A stretch of DNA of 64,000 nucleotides from Taudactylus pleione. Its lineage: Eukaryota > Chordata > Amphibia > Anura > Myobatrachidae. Location of the stretch: assembly GCA_031769625.1 (NCBI GenBank), contig JAUIMM010000483.1:4733501-4797500 (forward strand), given 5' to 3'. The notes beneath the pieces were generated by a model that searched no databases, was not told where the DNA came from, and saw only the letters and a program-made list of their open reading frames with translations. Both the position numbers and the translations under genes were made by a program. This document shows, in pieces, positions 31,806 through 41,735 of the stretch (positions are counted from its first letter, which is position 1; each line of letters starts with the position of its first letter).

Positions 31806-32113
31806 CACTGGTTCTCAAACTCGGTCCTCAGGACCCCACACCAGAGATGCCGACATTCTGGCTGCCTCTTCCGGGAGGGGGTAGGCAGATTGGCAAAATC
31901 TAGGACAGTGGCTGGCATTTGTGGGTGGAGCGTGGGGTCGTGGCCACGCAATCGCGTAATTTTAGCCGAGCAGGTGCACAGGTGTGTTCATTACTCACTG
32001 ACACATTTTAAAAGATTCATAGGCGGAGCTAATTATTACACTTGTGATTCTGTGAGGGGACCTGGAAAACATGCACGGTTTGGGGTCCTGAGGACCGAGT
32101 TTGAGAACCTGTG
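31806..32113. mobile_element. hAT-type element, tandem copy B with internal insertion
   Basis: Starts CACTGGTTCTCAAACTCGG directly after the second CTCTAGTT and is followed by CCCTAGTT (32114-32121), one base different. Relative to copy A, a segment after CAGGACCCCACACC is replaced by about 125 bp of foreign DNA (31844-31968) starting AGATGCCGACATTCTGG, related to the insert at 24758. Confidence 0.88.
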
Positions 32114-32324
32114 CCCTAGTTAACCAGTGTCCTGCTGCATATCCAGTCTTCATTCAGTCCTGCAGTCCTCAGTTACTATTTCTTGGTCAAGTCTGTCTGC
32201 TGTTCCCATTGCTGTGTCAAGTTATCCTGCAGTTAACTCCTACCCTGCCAGCTGCTAAACTCCATGTAAATTACTCTGTGGATCCCTGCCTACTGTATTT
32301 CATGAGCCCCATCAGCGAACTCTA

Positions 32325-32470
32325 GGGGTCTCATGCAAATAGTGCAGGTTCATTCCTAACAATAGCATGCACTTGATGAATGCTACAGTAGCTACAACAG
32401 AAGCTGATTGGTTGCTGTGGGCACTTGGTCCACTTCTCCACACTTTAGAAGCTTTGATACATCTCCCCCT
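32325..32470. repeat. MITE-like repeat
   Basis: AGGGGTCTCATGCAAATAG at the left and TTTGATACATCTCCCCCT at the right form imperfect inverted ends. An internal GCTGATTGGTTGCTGTGGGC block is shared in style with neighbouring MITEs. Confidence 0.6.
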
Positions 32471-32488
32471 AAAACGGCAGATGCAGTT

Positions 32489-32637
32489 GAGGATATGTAC
32501 TAAAGCCTTCAAGAATGGATAAAAGTTCCAACTAATCAGCTCCTAACTGTCACGTTACAGGCTGTGTTTGAAAAATGTCAGTTAGGAGCTGATTGGTTGG
32601 TACTTTATCTCTCTCCAAGACTTAGTACATCTCCCCC
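32489..32637. mobile_element. Palindromic MITE related to 27142-27318
   Basis: Same plan and GGCTGTGTTTGAAAAATG loop as 27142-27318, with arms containing CCAACTAATCAGCTCCTAAC and its inverse. More diverged. Confidence 0.85.
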
Positions 32638-33157
32638 GCTGCATCCCGATGGTTTTAATAAATAACATTTTACATCACTGTGTCATCACCTACACAATCC
32701 AGGCTTCGGGAGTGACATCTCTTAATCAATTTAGAAATGAAATGCTATCGTCTAACTGGTTGCCACGGGTAACCGCACGTTTGCATAGATTACACCATAC
32801 AGTTGTAAAATAAACCCCAATATGTAGTAACTCATTAGCGACCAATTATCAGTTAGGTTGGTAGGTCTAATTGAAGCTGTTATATAAAAAATAATAATGT
32901 GAATATCTTATTCTGAATGGTTTAAATGTGTAAACGTGATCTGCTTGTGGCATAAGGGAAGTAACACATGTAAATGAGACAATTACAGGACTATGCATTG
33001 TAGATATAACCTCACACTTTGGAACTATTACATGGATACTGCGAAAATTAATTAATTAATGTGGTGTACATAGGGGGTATCTATTATCTGGAAATATAGT
33101 TGTTGTTTTTTTGTTTATATTAATTTTTTTCTGTGGTTAGGAGTGACACATCAAACA
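32638..33157. other. Unassigned AT-rich stretch
   Basis: Nothing recognised before the Tc1 insertion. Confidence 0.3.
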
Positions 33158-33159
33158 TA

Positions 33160-34807
33160 CAGTCAGGTGCATAAATATTGGGACATTGACAGAATTTTAA
33201 TATTTTGGCCTCTATTCACCACCACAATGGCTTTGATATGAAACAAACAAGATGTGCTTTAACTGCAGACTTTCAGATTTAATTTGAGGGTAAAAACACC
33301 CAAATCAGGTGAACGGTGTTGGAATTACAACGGTTTCTATATGTGCCTCCCACTTTTTAAGGGGCCAAAAGTAATGGGACAAACTAAACAATCCTAAATC
33401 TAACTTTCACTTTTTAATACTTTGTTGCAAATCCTTTGCAGGCAATTACAGCCTGAAGTCTGGAACACATAGACATCACCAGATGCTGCGTTTCATCCCT
33501 GGTGATGCTCTGCCAGGCCTCTACTGCAAATGTCTTCTGTTCCTGCTTGTTCTTGGGGCATTTTCCCTTCAGATTTGTCTTCATCAAGTGAAATGCATGC
33601 TCAATCGGATTCAGGTCAGGGGATTGACTTGGCCATTGCATAACATTCCACTTTTTAGCCTTAAAAAACTCTTTGGTTGCTTTTGCAGTATGCTTTGGGT
33701 CATTGTCCATCTGCACTGTGAAGCGCCGTTCAATGAGTTCTGAAGCATTTGACTGAATATGAGCATATAATATTGCCCGAAACACTTCAGAATTCATTCT
33801 GCTGCTTTTGACAGCAGTCACATCATCAATAAATACAAGGGAACCAGTTCCATTGGCAGCCATACATGCCCACGCCATGACACTACCACCACCATTATTC
33901 ACTGATGAGGTGGTATGTTTTGGATCATGAGCAGTTCCTTTCCTTCTCCATACTCTTCTCTTCCCATCACTCTGGTACAAGTTGATCTTTGTCTCATCTG
34001 TCAATAGGATGTTGTTCCAGAACTGTAATGGCTTTTTTAGATGTTGTTTGGCAAACTCTAATCTGGTCTTCCTGTTTTGAGGCTCACCAATGGTTTACAT
34101 CTTGTGGTGAACCCTCTATATTCACTCTTGTGAAGTCTTCTCTTGATTGTTGACTTGACACATATACACCTATCTCCTGGAGAGTGTTCTTGATTTGGCC
34201 AACTGTTGTGAAGGGGTTTTTCTTTACCAGGGAAATAATTCTTCTGTCATCCACCACAGTTGTTTTCCGTGGTCTTCTGGGTCTTTGGTGTTGCTGAGCT
34301 CTCCGTTGCGTTCTTTCTTTTTAAGAATGTTCCAAACAGTTGATTTGGCCACACCTAATGTTTTTGCTATCTCTCTGATGGGTTTGTTTTGATTTTTCAG
34401 CCTAATGATGGCTTGCTTCACTGATAGTGACAGCTCTTTGGATCTCATATTGAGAGTCGACAGCAACTGATTCCAAATGCAAATGTCACACCTAGAATTA
34501 ACTCCAGACCTTTTACCTGCTTAATTGATAATGAAATAATGAGGGAATAGCCCACACCTGTCCATGAAATAGCTTTTGAGTTGATAGTCCCATTACTTTT
34601 GGCCCCTTAAAAAGTGGGAGGCACATATAGAAACCGTTGTAATTCCTACACCGTTCACCTGATTTGGATGTAATTACCCTCAAATTAAATCTGAAAGTCT
34701 GCAGTTAAAGCACATCTTGTTTGTTTCATTTCAAAGCCATTGTGGTGGTGAATAGAGGCCAAAATATGAAAATTCTGTCAATGTCCCAATATTTATGCAC
34801 CTGACTG
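33160..34807 (-). mobile_element. Tc1-like transposon, copy 2 (complete ends)
   Basis: Same family and orientation as 6626-8276, with TA at 33158-33159 and 34808-34809 and 221-bp inverted repeats at 33160-33380 and 34587-34807. By eye it is nearly identical to copy 1 apart from scattered substitutions and single-base deletions. Both copies lack an intact transposase, so they were probably mobilised by another source or decayed after insertion. Confidence 0.95.
33414..34466 (-). pseudogene. Tc1-like transposase with frameshifts
   Basis: The amino-terminal helix-turn-helix region is open for 80 codons from 34466, and the catalytic region is open from about 34004 to 33414 with WLTDE-like, MDNDPKHT and LNPIEHAF catalytic blocks. 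Between them, single-base losses relative to copy 1 break the frame: one in the TTTT run near 34291, one near 34155 and one near 34075. The glutamine codon that is TAG in copy 1 is intact here. DD34E chemistry is inferred from the family. Confidence 0.92.
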
Positions 34808-34894
34808 TATATACTCCTGTATATTGTATTTATCAATAGTGCTAACATTTTCCCTTCACTGCCAACCTTGTCCTCATTACTGGGTATATTTATC

Positions 34895-35080
34895 AAAGGG
34901 CATCACGGTTGGTGTAATAGATAGCATCACTGCCTCACAGCACTGAGGTCTTGGGTTCAATTCCCGCCAATGCCATAACTGTGTAGAGTTTATATGTTCA
35001 CTCGTGTCTGTGTGGGGGTTTTTTCTGGGTGACCTGGTTTCCTTCCAGACATACAGATAAGTTAATTATTACTGAATCAA
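34895..35080 (+). repeat. V-SINE-like retroposon
   Basis: GGCATCACGGTTGGTGTAATAG is followed by GGTTCAATTCCCGCC, a tRNA-type B box (GGTTCRANNCC). Then come GTGTAGAGTTTATATGTTC and CCTGGTTTCCTTCCAGACAT, corresponding to the central domain of vertebrate V-SINEs (TGTGGAGTTTGCATGTTC and CGGTTTCCTCCCACA). Truncated or diverged at the end. Confidence 0.7.
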
Positions 35081-35102
35081 TTAACCTTATGATATATGAT
35101 AA

Positions 35103-35595
35103 CTTCCCCCCACTCCCGCCTCCAAGATTTTGCCCGTGCTGCTCCCGACCTTTGGAACTCTCTCCCTCTCCCTATCAGACTCTCCACCTCTTTACAATCC
35201 TTCAAACGGGCTCTCAAGACCCACTACTTCATCAAAGCCTTCCAGCTCTCACCCTAACTTGCTGCAACATGCTCCTTCCTCCCTGTTTACCCCATCTGTG
35301 TCACACCTGTTTGTCTGCCCCTCCCCTTTAGAATGTAAGCTCTTACGAGCAGGGCCTCTACCCTCTTGTGCTTCTCCCTACCTTACTTTCATCTACTTCT
35401 TACCCCCCACCAGGGCACCTAACACTTGGTTGCTTATGCTCTGTTGCATATCTAGGTGTTATGGTCACTAATGTAGCAATGTATATTATCCATGTCCTTG
35501 TCCTATATTGTACTGTAAGTCATTTGTCAAATTATTTGTTTATGTACTTTGTAAGGCACTGCAGAACACTCGTGGCGCCATATAAATAAAGGATA
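35103..35595 (+). pseudogene. L2-like LINE ORF2 C-terminus and 3' tail
   Basis: One plus-strand frame (about 35105-35257) reads DFARAAPDLWNSLPLPIRLS, then SFKRALKTHYF, before a stop. This AA-x-LWNSLP...SFK-LKTHLF ending is characteristic of L2-type LINE reverse transcriptases. The tail follows: GAATGTAAGCTCTTACGAGC, a long pyrimidine-rich spacer, TTTGTAAGGCACTGCAGAAC and GGCGCCATATAAATAAAGG with AATAATAAT. Strongly 5' truncated, as usual for LINEs. It cannot make an active enzyme. Confidence 0.75.
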
Positions 35596-35619
35596 ATAAT
35601 AAGTGTGTACATGTGGTAG

Positions 35620-35735
35620 GGAATATAGATTGTAAGCTCCACTGGGGCAGGGACTGAAGTTTATGGCCACATATTCTCTATACAGCGCTGCGCAATTTGT
35701 GTGTGCTATAAAAATAACAGGTAATAATAAATAGG
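35620..35735 (+). repeat. L2/V-SINE-type tail remnant
   Basis: AGATTGTAAGCTCCACTGGG, GGGACTGAAGTT and CAGCGCTGCGCAATTTG, then CTATAAAAATAACAGG and AATAATAAAT, give the same tail order as at 2219 and 35335. Confidence 0.6.
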
Positions 35736-35788
35736 CTCAAAGCAATAGAAAGACTTTGTATATACCAACCTACTGATAAGGGCACTAT

Positions 35789-36327
35789 GGACCTCATTCA
35801 GAGGCGGTCGTTAGTTGCAAGCGGTCGCTCTGAATCAGGGCGGCCGCTTGCATCCTGAACGACCGCCTCCTTGTCGATCGCTAAGCTGTGGGTTACCACC
35901 CACAGCTTAATGTCCGACCAGGTTGATGGTCACGATGGTGAACACCATCGCGACCATTGGGGCTTACGACCAGACCCTCAGGTTGGGTCTGGGCACTCGT
36001 AGGCCCCAGGGAGCTTCCTGCTCTGATGGATCAGGAAACTCCCCACTGACATCACTGATGATGTCAGAGCGGCTGCCCACAAAACGGTAGGCGTTCGTCA
36101 AGGAACGCCTCCGTTTTGGAAACCACCCCCCGGACCGCCTACCAAACGGGGCGAGCTGTCGATCAACATCGGCAGCCACCCCTTTGGTAACGAGCTCCGG
36201 AGCGAGAGAGTTTCTCTATCGCTCCGGGGCTTGTGCACGCGCAGTGCGGACGCTGCGTGTGCGCAGGACTAACCATTGAGTCGGTTGTGAGCGCATCGGT
36301 GCTTGCGACTGACTCCGAATGAGGTCC
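35789..36327. mobile_element. Hairpin-chain MITE (GGACCTCATTCAG), TAT target duplication
   Basis: GGACCTCATTCAG at the left inverts to the right end CCGAATGAGGTCC (imperfect), with TAT on both sides (35786-35788 and 36328-36330). It consists of consecutive hairpins: CTAAGCTGTGGGTTACC, GATGGTCACGATGGTG, CTTACGACCAGACCC, GGAGCTTCCTG, CTGACATCACTGATGATGTCAG, CAAAACGGTAGGCGTTC and CGGAGCGAGAGAGTTTC, each followed by its near-inverse. Several hairpins match those of 30958-31459 in reverse order, so the two are related. Confidence 0.9.
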
Positions 36328-36469
36328 TATATCCTTTCTTTATCACCCTGTTCTGACATTGGAGTCCCCCTCACTTTCTACACACGAACTCGCATGGTAA
36401 GCAGATCTGGGACAGCCACTGGGAGACGATACTTGGGAAATAATACTTCTCGCTACCTCCAAATGTTCT

Positions 36470-37714
36470 TATAGTGCAGCTATCAGAAAAAACTCATATA
36501 AAGTCTATACCAGGTGGTATCTAGTCTCAGAGCGCCTAATACTTCTGACCTGTGTTGGAGACAATGCGGCTACATTGGCACATTTTTTCATACTTGGTGG
36601 ACCTGCCCAAAAATTATTCCATTCTGGAACATGGTCCGCACCCTTATATCATCAGTTGTAACTATAACTTTCTCCCTATCACCTGTCAACCTGTTACTTT
36701 GTGGCCCGGTCAACCAGATTTCTAAAAATACTAAAGGTGCGTACACACACAACGATGTAAGTAGTGAACGATTTTCATTGAACGATTTTAGTTCAGCTTT
36801 TCCCTTGAAAAAGTGAACGAAAATCGTTTTACAAAGTAGTTGGTTTAACTTTACTTAATAAATGATTTTCTGTGTGTTGAAGGAAAAATCTTGCAACTTC
36901 TATTGAAAATCGTTCAGTTGGCCAGTCTGACTGAACTACAAACTACAATCGACAAATGTGAACGCGCATGAACGATAATCGTTCATCGTTTTACACTGAA
37001 CGATTTTTTGAACGATATCGTTATAGTTAAATCGTTTAAAAAATCGTTGTGTGTGTACGCACCTTAACAAATTGATTCTTCACATCTCATGTGCAGCTAA
37101 ATATTAAATAGCATGTAACTGGAAAAAACCTGATACTCCAACTCGTCAAGAACTCTTGAATAGAATTTGGTTTATATCTAAAAAGGAGTACACTACCAGT
37201 CTTTTGAATAACTCAGTGGAGAGGTTTCACTCGATTTGGTCCCCTTGGTACCCCTTCTCAGGCGGTTACCCTTCCTGACCTCACGTGAACTATGATTCAT
37301 AATTTAATTATTTTCTCTTTATTTATTCATTATTTCTTTTATTGATTTTTATTTTATTTTTTTATTCCGTCCCCCCGGCACACTTATACTTATAATTGTT
37401 CTCTCCCTTTCCCATCTTTTCCCTTTTCTTAATCACCCTACTTTTCTGCTTTATCTCTTTACCTCCTCATTTTACTCTATTAGTTATTTTACTGTAGCTT
37501 TATTGAAATGTAAGAGGTTGTTCTTCTCAATTTTTATAATATAGATTAACCTTTCATTTGATGTTTATTGTTGATCTCTTGATTCTCTTGATATGTACAA
37601 ATGTTATGTATATGTGACTCACTGTTTATCTGTAGATTTTATGTCTGTTGAGATGCTGTACTGTTTTATATGTTTAGTTCTATAAATCTAATAAACGATT
37701 TAAAAAAAAAAAAA
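36470..37714 (+). pseudogene. L1/Tx1-clade LINE ORF2 C-terminus, split by a MITE
   Basis: Before the MITE the plus strand reads YKVYTRWYLVSERL, a CWRQCGYIGTFFHTWWTCP zinc-finger-like Cys/His block and FWNMV. After it come an LLNRIWFISKKEYT stretch and FHSIWSPWYPF before a stop. This order (W-xx-CG-xxxx-HxWW-CP-xxxFW) is typical of the L1/Tx1 ORF2 carboxyl end. A long AT-rich 3' UTR ends in an A-run at 37701-37714. A 330-bp MITE (36735-37064) interrupts it. Confidence 0.8.
36735..37064. mobile_element. MITE with ACACACAACGAT ends, copy 2, TAA target duplication
   Basis: AGGTGCGTACACACACAACG at the left inverts perfectly to the right end. TAA flanks it on both sides (36732-36734 and 37065-37067), fitting the PIF/Harbinger TWA target. 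Internal AACGATTTT/AAAATCGTT repeats as in copy 1. Confidence 0.93.
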
Positions 37715-37743
37715 AGTCTCAGCCCAAAAATCTTGCACAAATA

Positions 37744-38192
37744 GGACTATTTATCAAAGTTCACTGTGGGCCTCCTGCGATGATTACCCATGTCTACAGT
37801 ATTGATCACGCGCAGTGGCAGTAAAATTACAGCCGTCTAGCTCCGTCTAAAGCCATAGCCATCGGCACCCACAGAAAAAAAAGCCTTTATTATTAATGAT
37901 GTTTTCTTTCCATTTTTTTTATATTTTTTTATTTATTTTTAGTTTATTTAACTTTAGGTTTTTTTTTTAATTAGTTTATTTTATTTTTTTATGACAAATC
38001 TGAAACTGGAAGCCAGTCCCAGTATGAATAAATCAGCTCCAGCATGCGATCTTTGCCAACTAACTGGTCTGGCAAGTGGTGAGACTACTCGTTTGGGAGT
38101 TGACCGTCGCTCAGTTGTCCCGGTGAATATTTTGGGATGAATTGCTGCAAAGAAGATTTCCCTTTGCAGCCAGGCATCTTAATAAATAGTCC
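37744..38192. mobile_element. MITE with GGACTATTTAT ends
   Basis: GGACTATTTATCAAAG at the left inverts to TTAATAAATAGTCC at the right. The interior is AT-rich with homopolymers. No target duplication could be fixed. Confidence 0.7.
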
Positions 38193-39182
38193 ACTATACA
38201 GCGACTGTCCTAAGTGGCAATGCAATCAATATTAACCTTTTCCTGTCTTGACGCCTCCACTTTTTAAAAAATTTGTCTTGAATATAAATTCAATGCCTGA
38301 GTGTCTATGTGCGTGTACTGTATATATACGTACACATCAGATAAGCTTTATAAGTAACTGTACATACACATTAGGTTACATCCACTTGAGCTGACAGCCT
38401 GTCACTCACTTTGCGATAGATTCCTTTGTGCTTCCGTAATCGCAATGTGATTGCTGCGCACATGCATGGCGGCAAGTACACATGCGCAATGGCAAACAAT
38501 CGATTGACTCCGTGTGCAGTTGCTATTGCGTACGCTGCGGAATCACGCTCATAGATAGATAAATATTCTAGAATATAGATCAGCTGAGTATACTGTGGGA
38601 CTTCAAGAGCCCCGAGAACAACCACTAGCTGAAAAGTTTCCATATACACTTATACAGTATTTCATGTAAGGACAGAAAGCTAAGTAATTATGTTGGAACT
38701 TTGCCGAGATAGGAGAAATAATTGAAATCCATTATAGACTTGCAGGCAGAGAGGTGTCTCCGAGACTTTATGAACAATAAGGATGGAGCAATGCGTAGTG
38801 CAAATAAGGGGATACCAGTGGTTGCCCCGGAGAATATAACTAATACACCGTCCTATGGAATGTAGCACAGGAAGGGTAACAATGGAATGTCAAGCAATGT
38901 ATAAAGACCACTGATTACATCCCTGTATCCGGGGGGGGGGAGGAATCAGACCAATTATGTTGTTATTAATTCCAGCACTCAGGAATAGAGGGTGTAATAT
39001 TCTGACAAACCTCAATAATTCATTCATTATTTTTCCGCAAACAAAGCTGCTGTTCCGCCATTATTTCCTATGGGTGCTGGTCCAGCAGTGATAGCGGGAA
39101 CCCACATCTCAGTAGAAGTCCTGGCTTCATAGGAGCGGCACTGTTTAATATAAAGTAATAAATAACTTAAAATAGATATAAA
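38193..39182. other. Unassigned stretch
   Basis: No gene or defined repeat. A G-run (9 G) lies near 38931. Confidence 0.3.
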
Positions 39183-40003
39183 GGGGCCTATTCATCAACA
39201 CTAAAATAAAGTTTTTAAGGACATTTTCCTTAATTAACGTTATTTTAGTATTCATAAACACACTTAGCACAGGAAATATCACCTATATATCTCCTTGCTA
39301 AGTCCGCCTGCGTTAATTTCCACACTCCCCATACATTAGTACATTAGTATATGGATATGGAAATTATGGTATTTTTGGAATTTGATGGTGTTACTATCCG
39401 CCACTGTGAGGTGGCGAATAGCAGGTAACACTTACCTGCTTCCAGCTGTGCATGTCCCCCAGTGTCTTCCTCCATCGCTCTGGACTCTCCTCTGGCTCCG
39501 TCAGCTATGCTGTCATGTGTTCTCCCCAGCAGAACACAATAAAGTTTAGAAAAAAAAAAACGTTTTTTTTTTTTCTAAACTACTGAGTTCTGCTGGGGAG
39601 AACACATGACAGCATAGCTGACGGAACTGGAGGCAGCTGCGCTAGCAGGTAAGTGCGGGGACGGGGGGAGATGAGCGGAGGGAGGGGGCAGGTGTGAAGA
39701 GGGGGGAGGGGGGACAGGTGAGCGGAGGGGGACACACAAACTTACTGCAGCTGTAGGTAGTGCTGCGCATGAGCTGGGTTAACGAATGTAACAGCGCATG
39801 TGCAGCACGGATTCCAGCTGCGGTAAGTTAGTGTAGATAGAGATAACTATCTATTTCCTGAAAAGCTGTCATCGCAAAAATTTTCGGAATAGACAGTTAT
39901 GGGGAGGAGGAATGATGAATTCCTCCGGTAATTAGGTAGAACTCCATGAGAGTTCCAAACCTAATTACCGCCAGAGAAAGTTTAGGTATGATGAATAGGC
40001 CCC
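39183..40003. mobile_element. MITE with GGGGCCTATTCATCA ends and a long internal hairpin
   Basis: GGGGCCTATTCATCA at the left inverts to ATGATGAATAGGCCCC-type sequence at the right. At 39488-39634 two arms of about 73 bp (GCTCCGTCAGCTATGCTGTC onward) pair across an A-run/T-run centre. 39655-39735 is a G-rich purine stretch. No coding capacity. Confidence 0.85.
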
Positions 40004-40679
40004 TCTGTGAGCTATTTATCACTGTACGTTGGAGAGCAGATGTGTGGGTTCCTAGTATAATAGTGATGGTCAGTGCAGTGCTGGTGAATTTATCAGGAAT
40101 AGAGGGGGTGGCAGGTCACAGAGGCTAGAAGACAAGTACTGATAAGATACGGGGCACTTCCTTACTCCCCCGGATGATGCCACCGCAGTCGTTCCACTAC
40201 ATTGGAGAGGGGTCCCTGGTTCTATACAGTTGCTCATGTATAAAGAATGGAATACATCCAGCATGCAGGATGAGACAGGTGATAGTAATGATAGTTTATT
40301 TACATCGCGCTTTTCTCAAAGTGCTTTACATTTGTACGAAAAGCTTCATATTACATAGATGAGTGCCACACAGTTACATAAAGAGTACATACACAGGTGC
40401 GCCTGGCGGAGGGGGGGGGGGGGAGTGGGTACTGATTTCACAAGCCCGGGCCTGTTGGAGAAGCCTGTGTGGTCCAGGCCAGATCCTGAGGGGGATTTTT
40501 CAGGGTTTTTTTTTTATTTGGAGGAGGAGTGGTCACGTCTCCCAGATTTGGCCACGCCCCCAATACCCGTACCCCGTAGATCTCTCCTGTACTTACAGAG
40601 TAACATACCTACACAGAATTACACCCATGATACAGGACAACAGAGGGGGACACTCTCCTCAATATAATCCATTGGTCTG
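40004..40679. other. Unassigned, with an inverted L2-type tail at about 40281-40340
   Basis: TTTATTTACATCGCGCTTTTCTCAAAGTGCTTTACATT is the inverse of a TGTAAAGCRCTTTGAG...AGCGCTATGTAAATAAA retroposon tail (stated here in parts: CGCGCTTTTC, AAAGTGCTTTACA). A 12-G run lies near 40413. No gene. Confidence 0.45.
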
Positions 40680-41735
40680 TGTGAGGATACGGGGTTCTCT
40701 CAATCACCCAGACACCGAGCAGATGAAACCAACGTGATTGTTTATCTTTCCACAGCATACAGCAACAGATAATATGTATGAACAAGTAGTAAATACAGTG
40801 AACAGGCAATAAACAGGCAGCAGTCCAGACAGAGGCAGTCCCTGTAGAGTATAACGTCCCAGAACAATTCCACGAAATAGCTAGAGACCCTCAGTCCCCA
40901 CAGTAGAAACTATCACTGATCACGCAGCAGTGAATAGTGTATAAGTCCACTCAATCGCTTCCAGGACCCCACACGTAGAAACTATCAGAGATCACACAGC
41001 AGTGATAGTCCCTGGGTCCAATCAAGCGTTCCCAGGACCCCATACAGTAGAAGCTAATCACAGAACACACAGCAATGAATAGCGTATAGGTCCTTGCAGA
41101 ATTTCCAAGTATAAATCCACAGAACTGGTGATGCGTTCCACTAGCACCTTGGCAGAGCGAGACCTCTTAGCCAAAGTCAGCGACCAACATGTGGAGTTGC
41201 CTTCGGTGACCTTTTTTGAAATCTTCCAATTTCCCATGATATTATGACCACCCAGGGGGGTTGCACCGTTTCCTGATTGGTGCGAGTCCCTTATGCTGTC
41301 ACTTTCTCCTACCTCCTCCGGGTATTACTTCCCTGACGAACACCTGCTGGGATGGTTCCGTTCAGTCTACCAGGTTCACGTGATGCACAAAACAGGCAAA
41401 TGGAAGGAGGAGTAAATCCTGAGTGTCCCCTGGGGAGGTGGGAATTAACTTAGAGGGTCTTTTGTTCTGGGAGGTGTCTCCTTGCTCTAGTGGTTACGAA
41501 TAACACAGACATATGGACCAGGCTAACATCAAGGCTTATCCAGTATTAAACATTACAATTACTTACATTATTACAGTACATAATATACATGCTAATGGAA
41601 ATATGTGTCCTGAGAATGATCACACATACACTAGGAGATGGGAAGGGGAACACAAAAGGACTAAAAAGTAAATTGATCCCTGCAAGGACTGATATGCTGC
41701 CAGTACATTTGTAACACACATCTCATGTCCTCACA
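40680..41735 (-). repeat. 3' LTR of the minus-strand element
   Basis: TG...CA-bounded repeat with a short inverted terminus (TGTGAGGA / TCCTCACA). By eye about 19 differences from the other LTR. On the minus strand, the AATAAA present in the partner LTR reads GATAAA here (about 40741-40746), so its poly(A) signal may be weakened. Confidence 0.93.
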
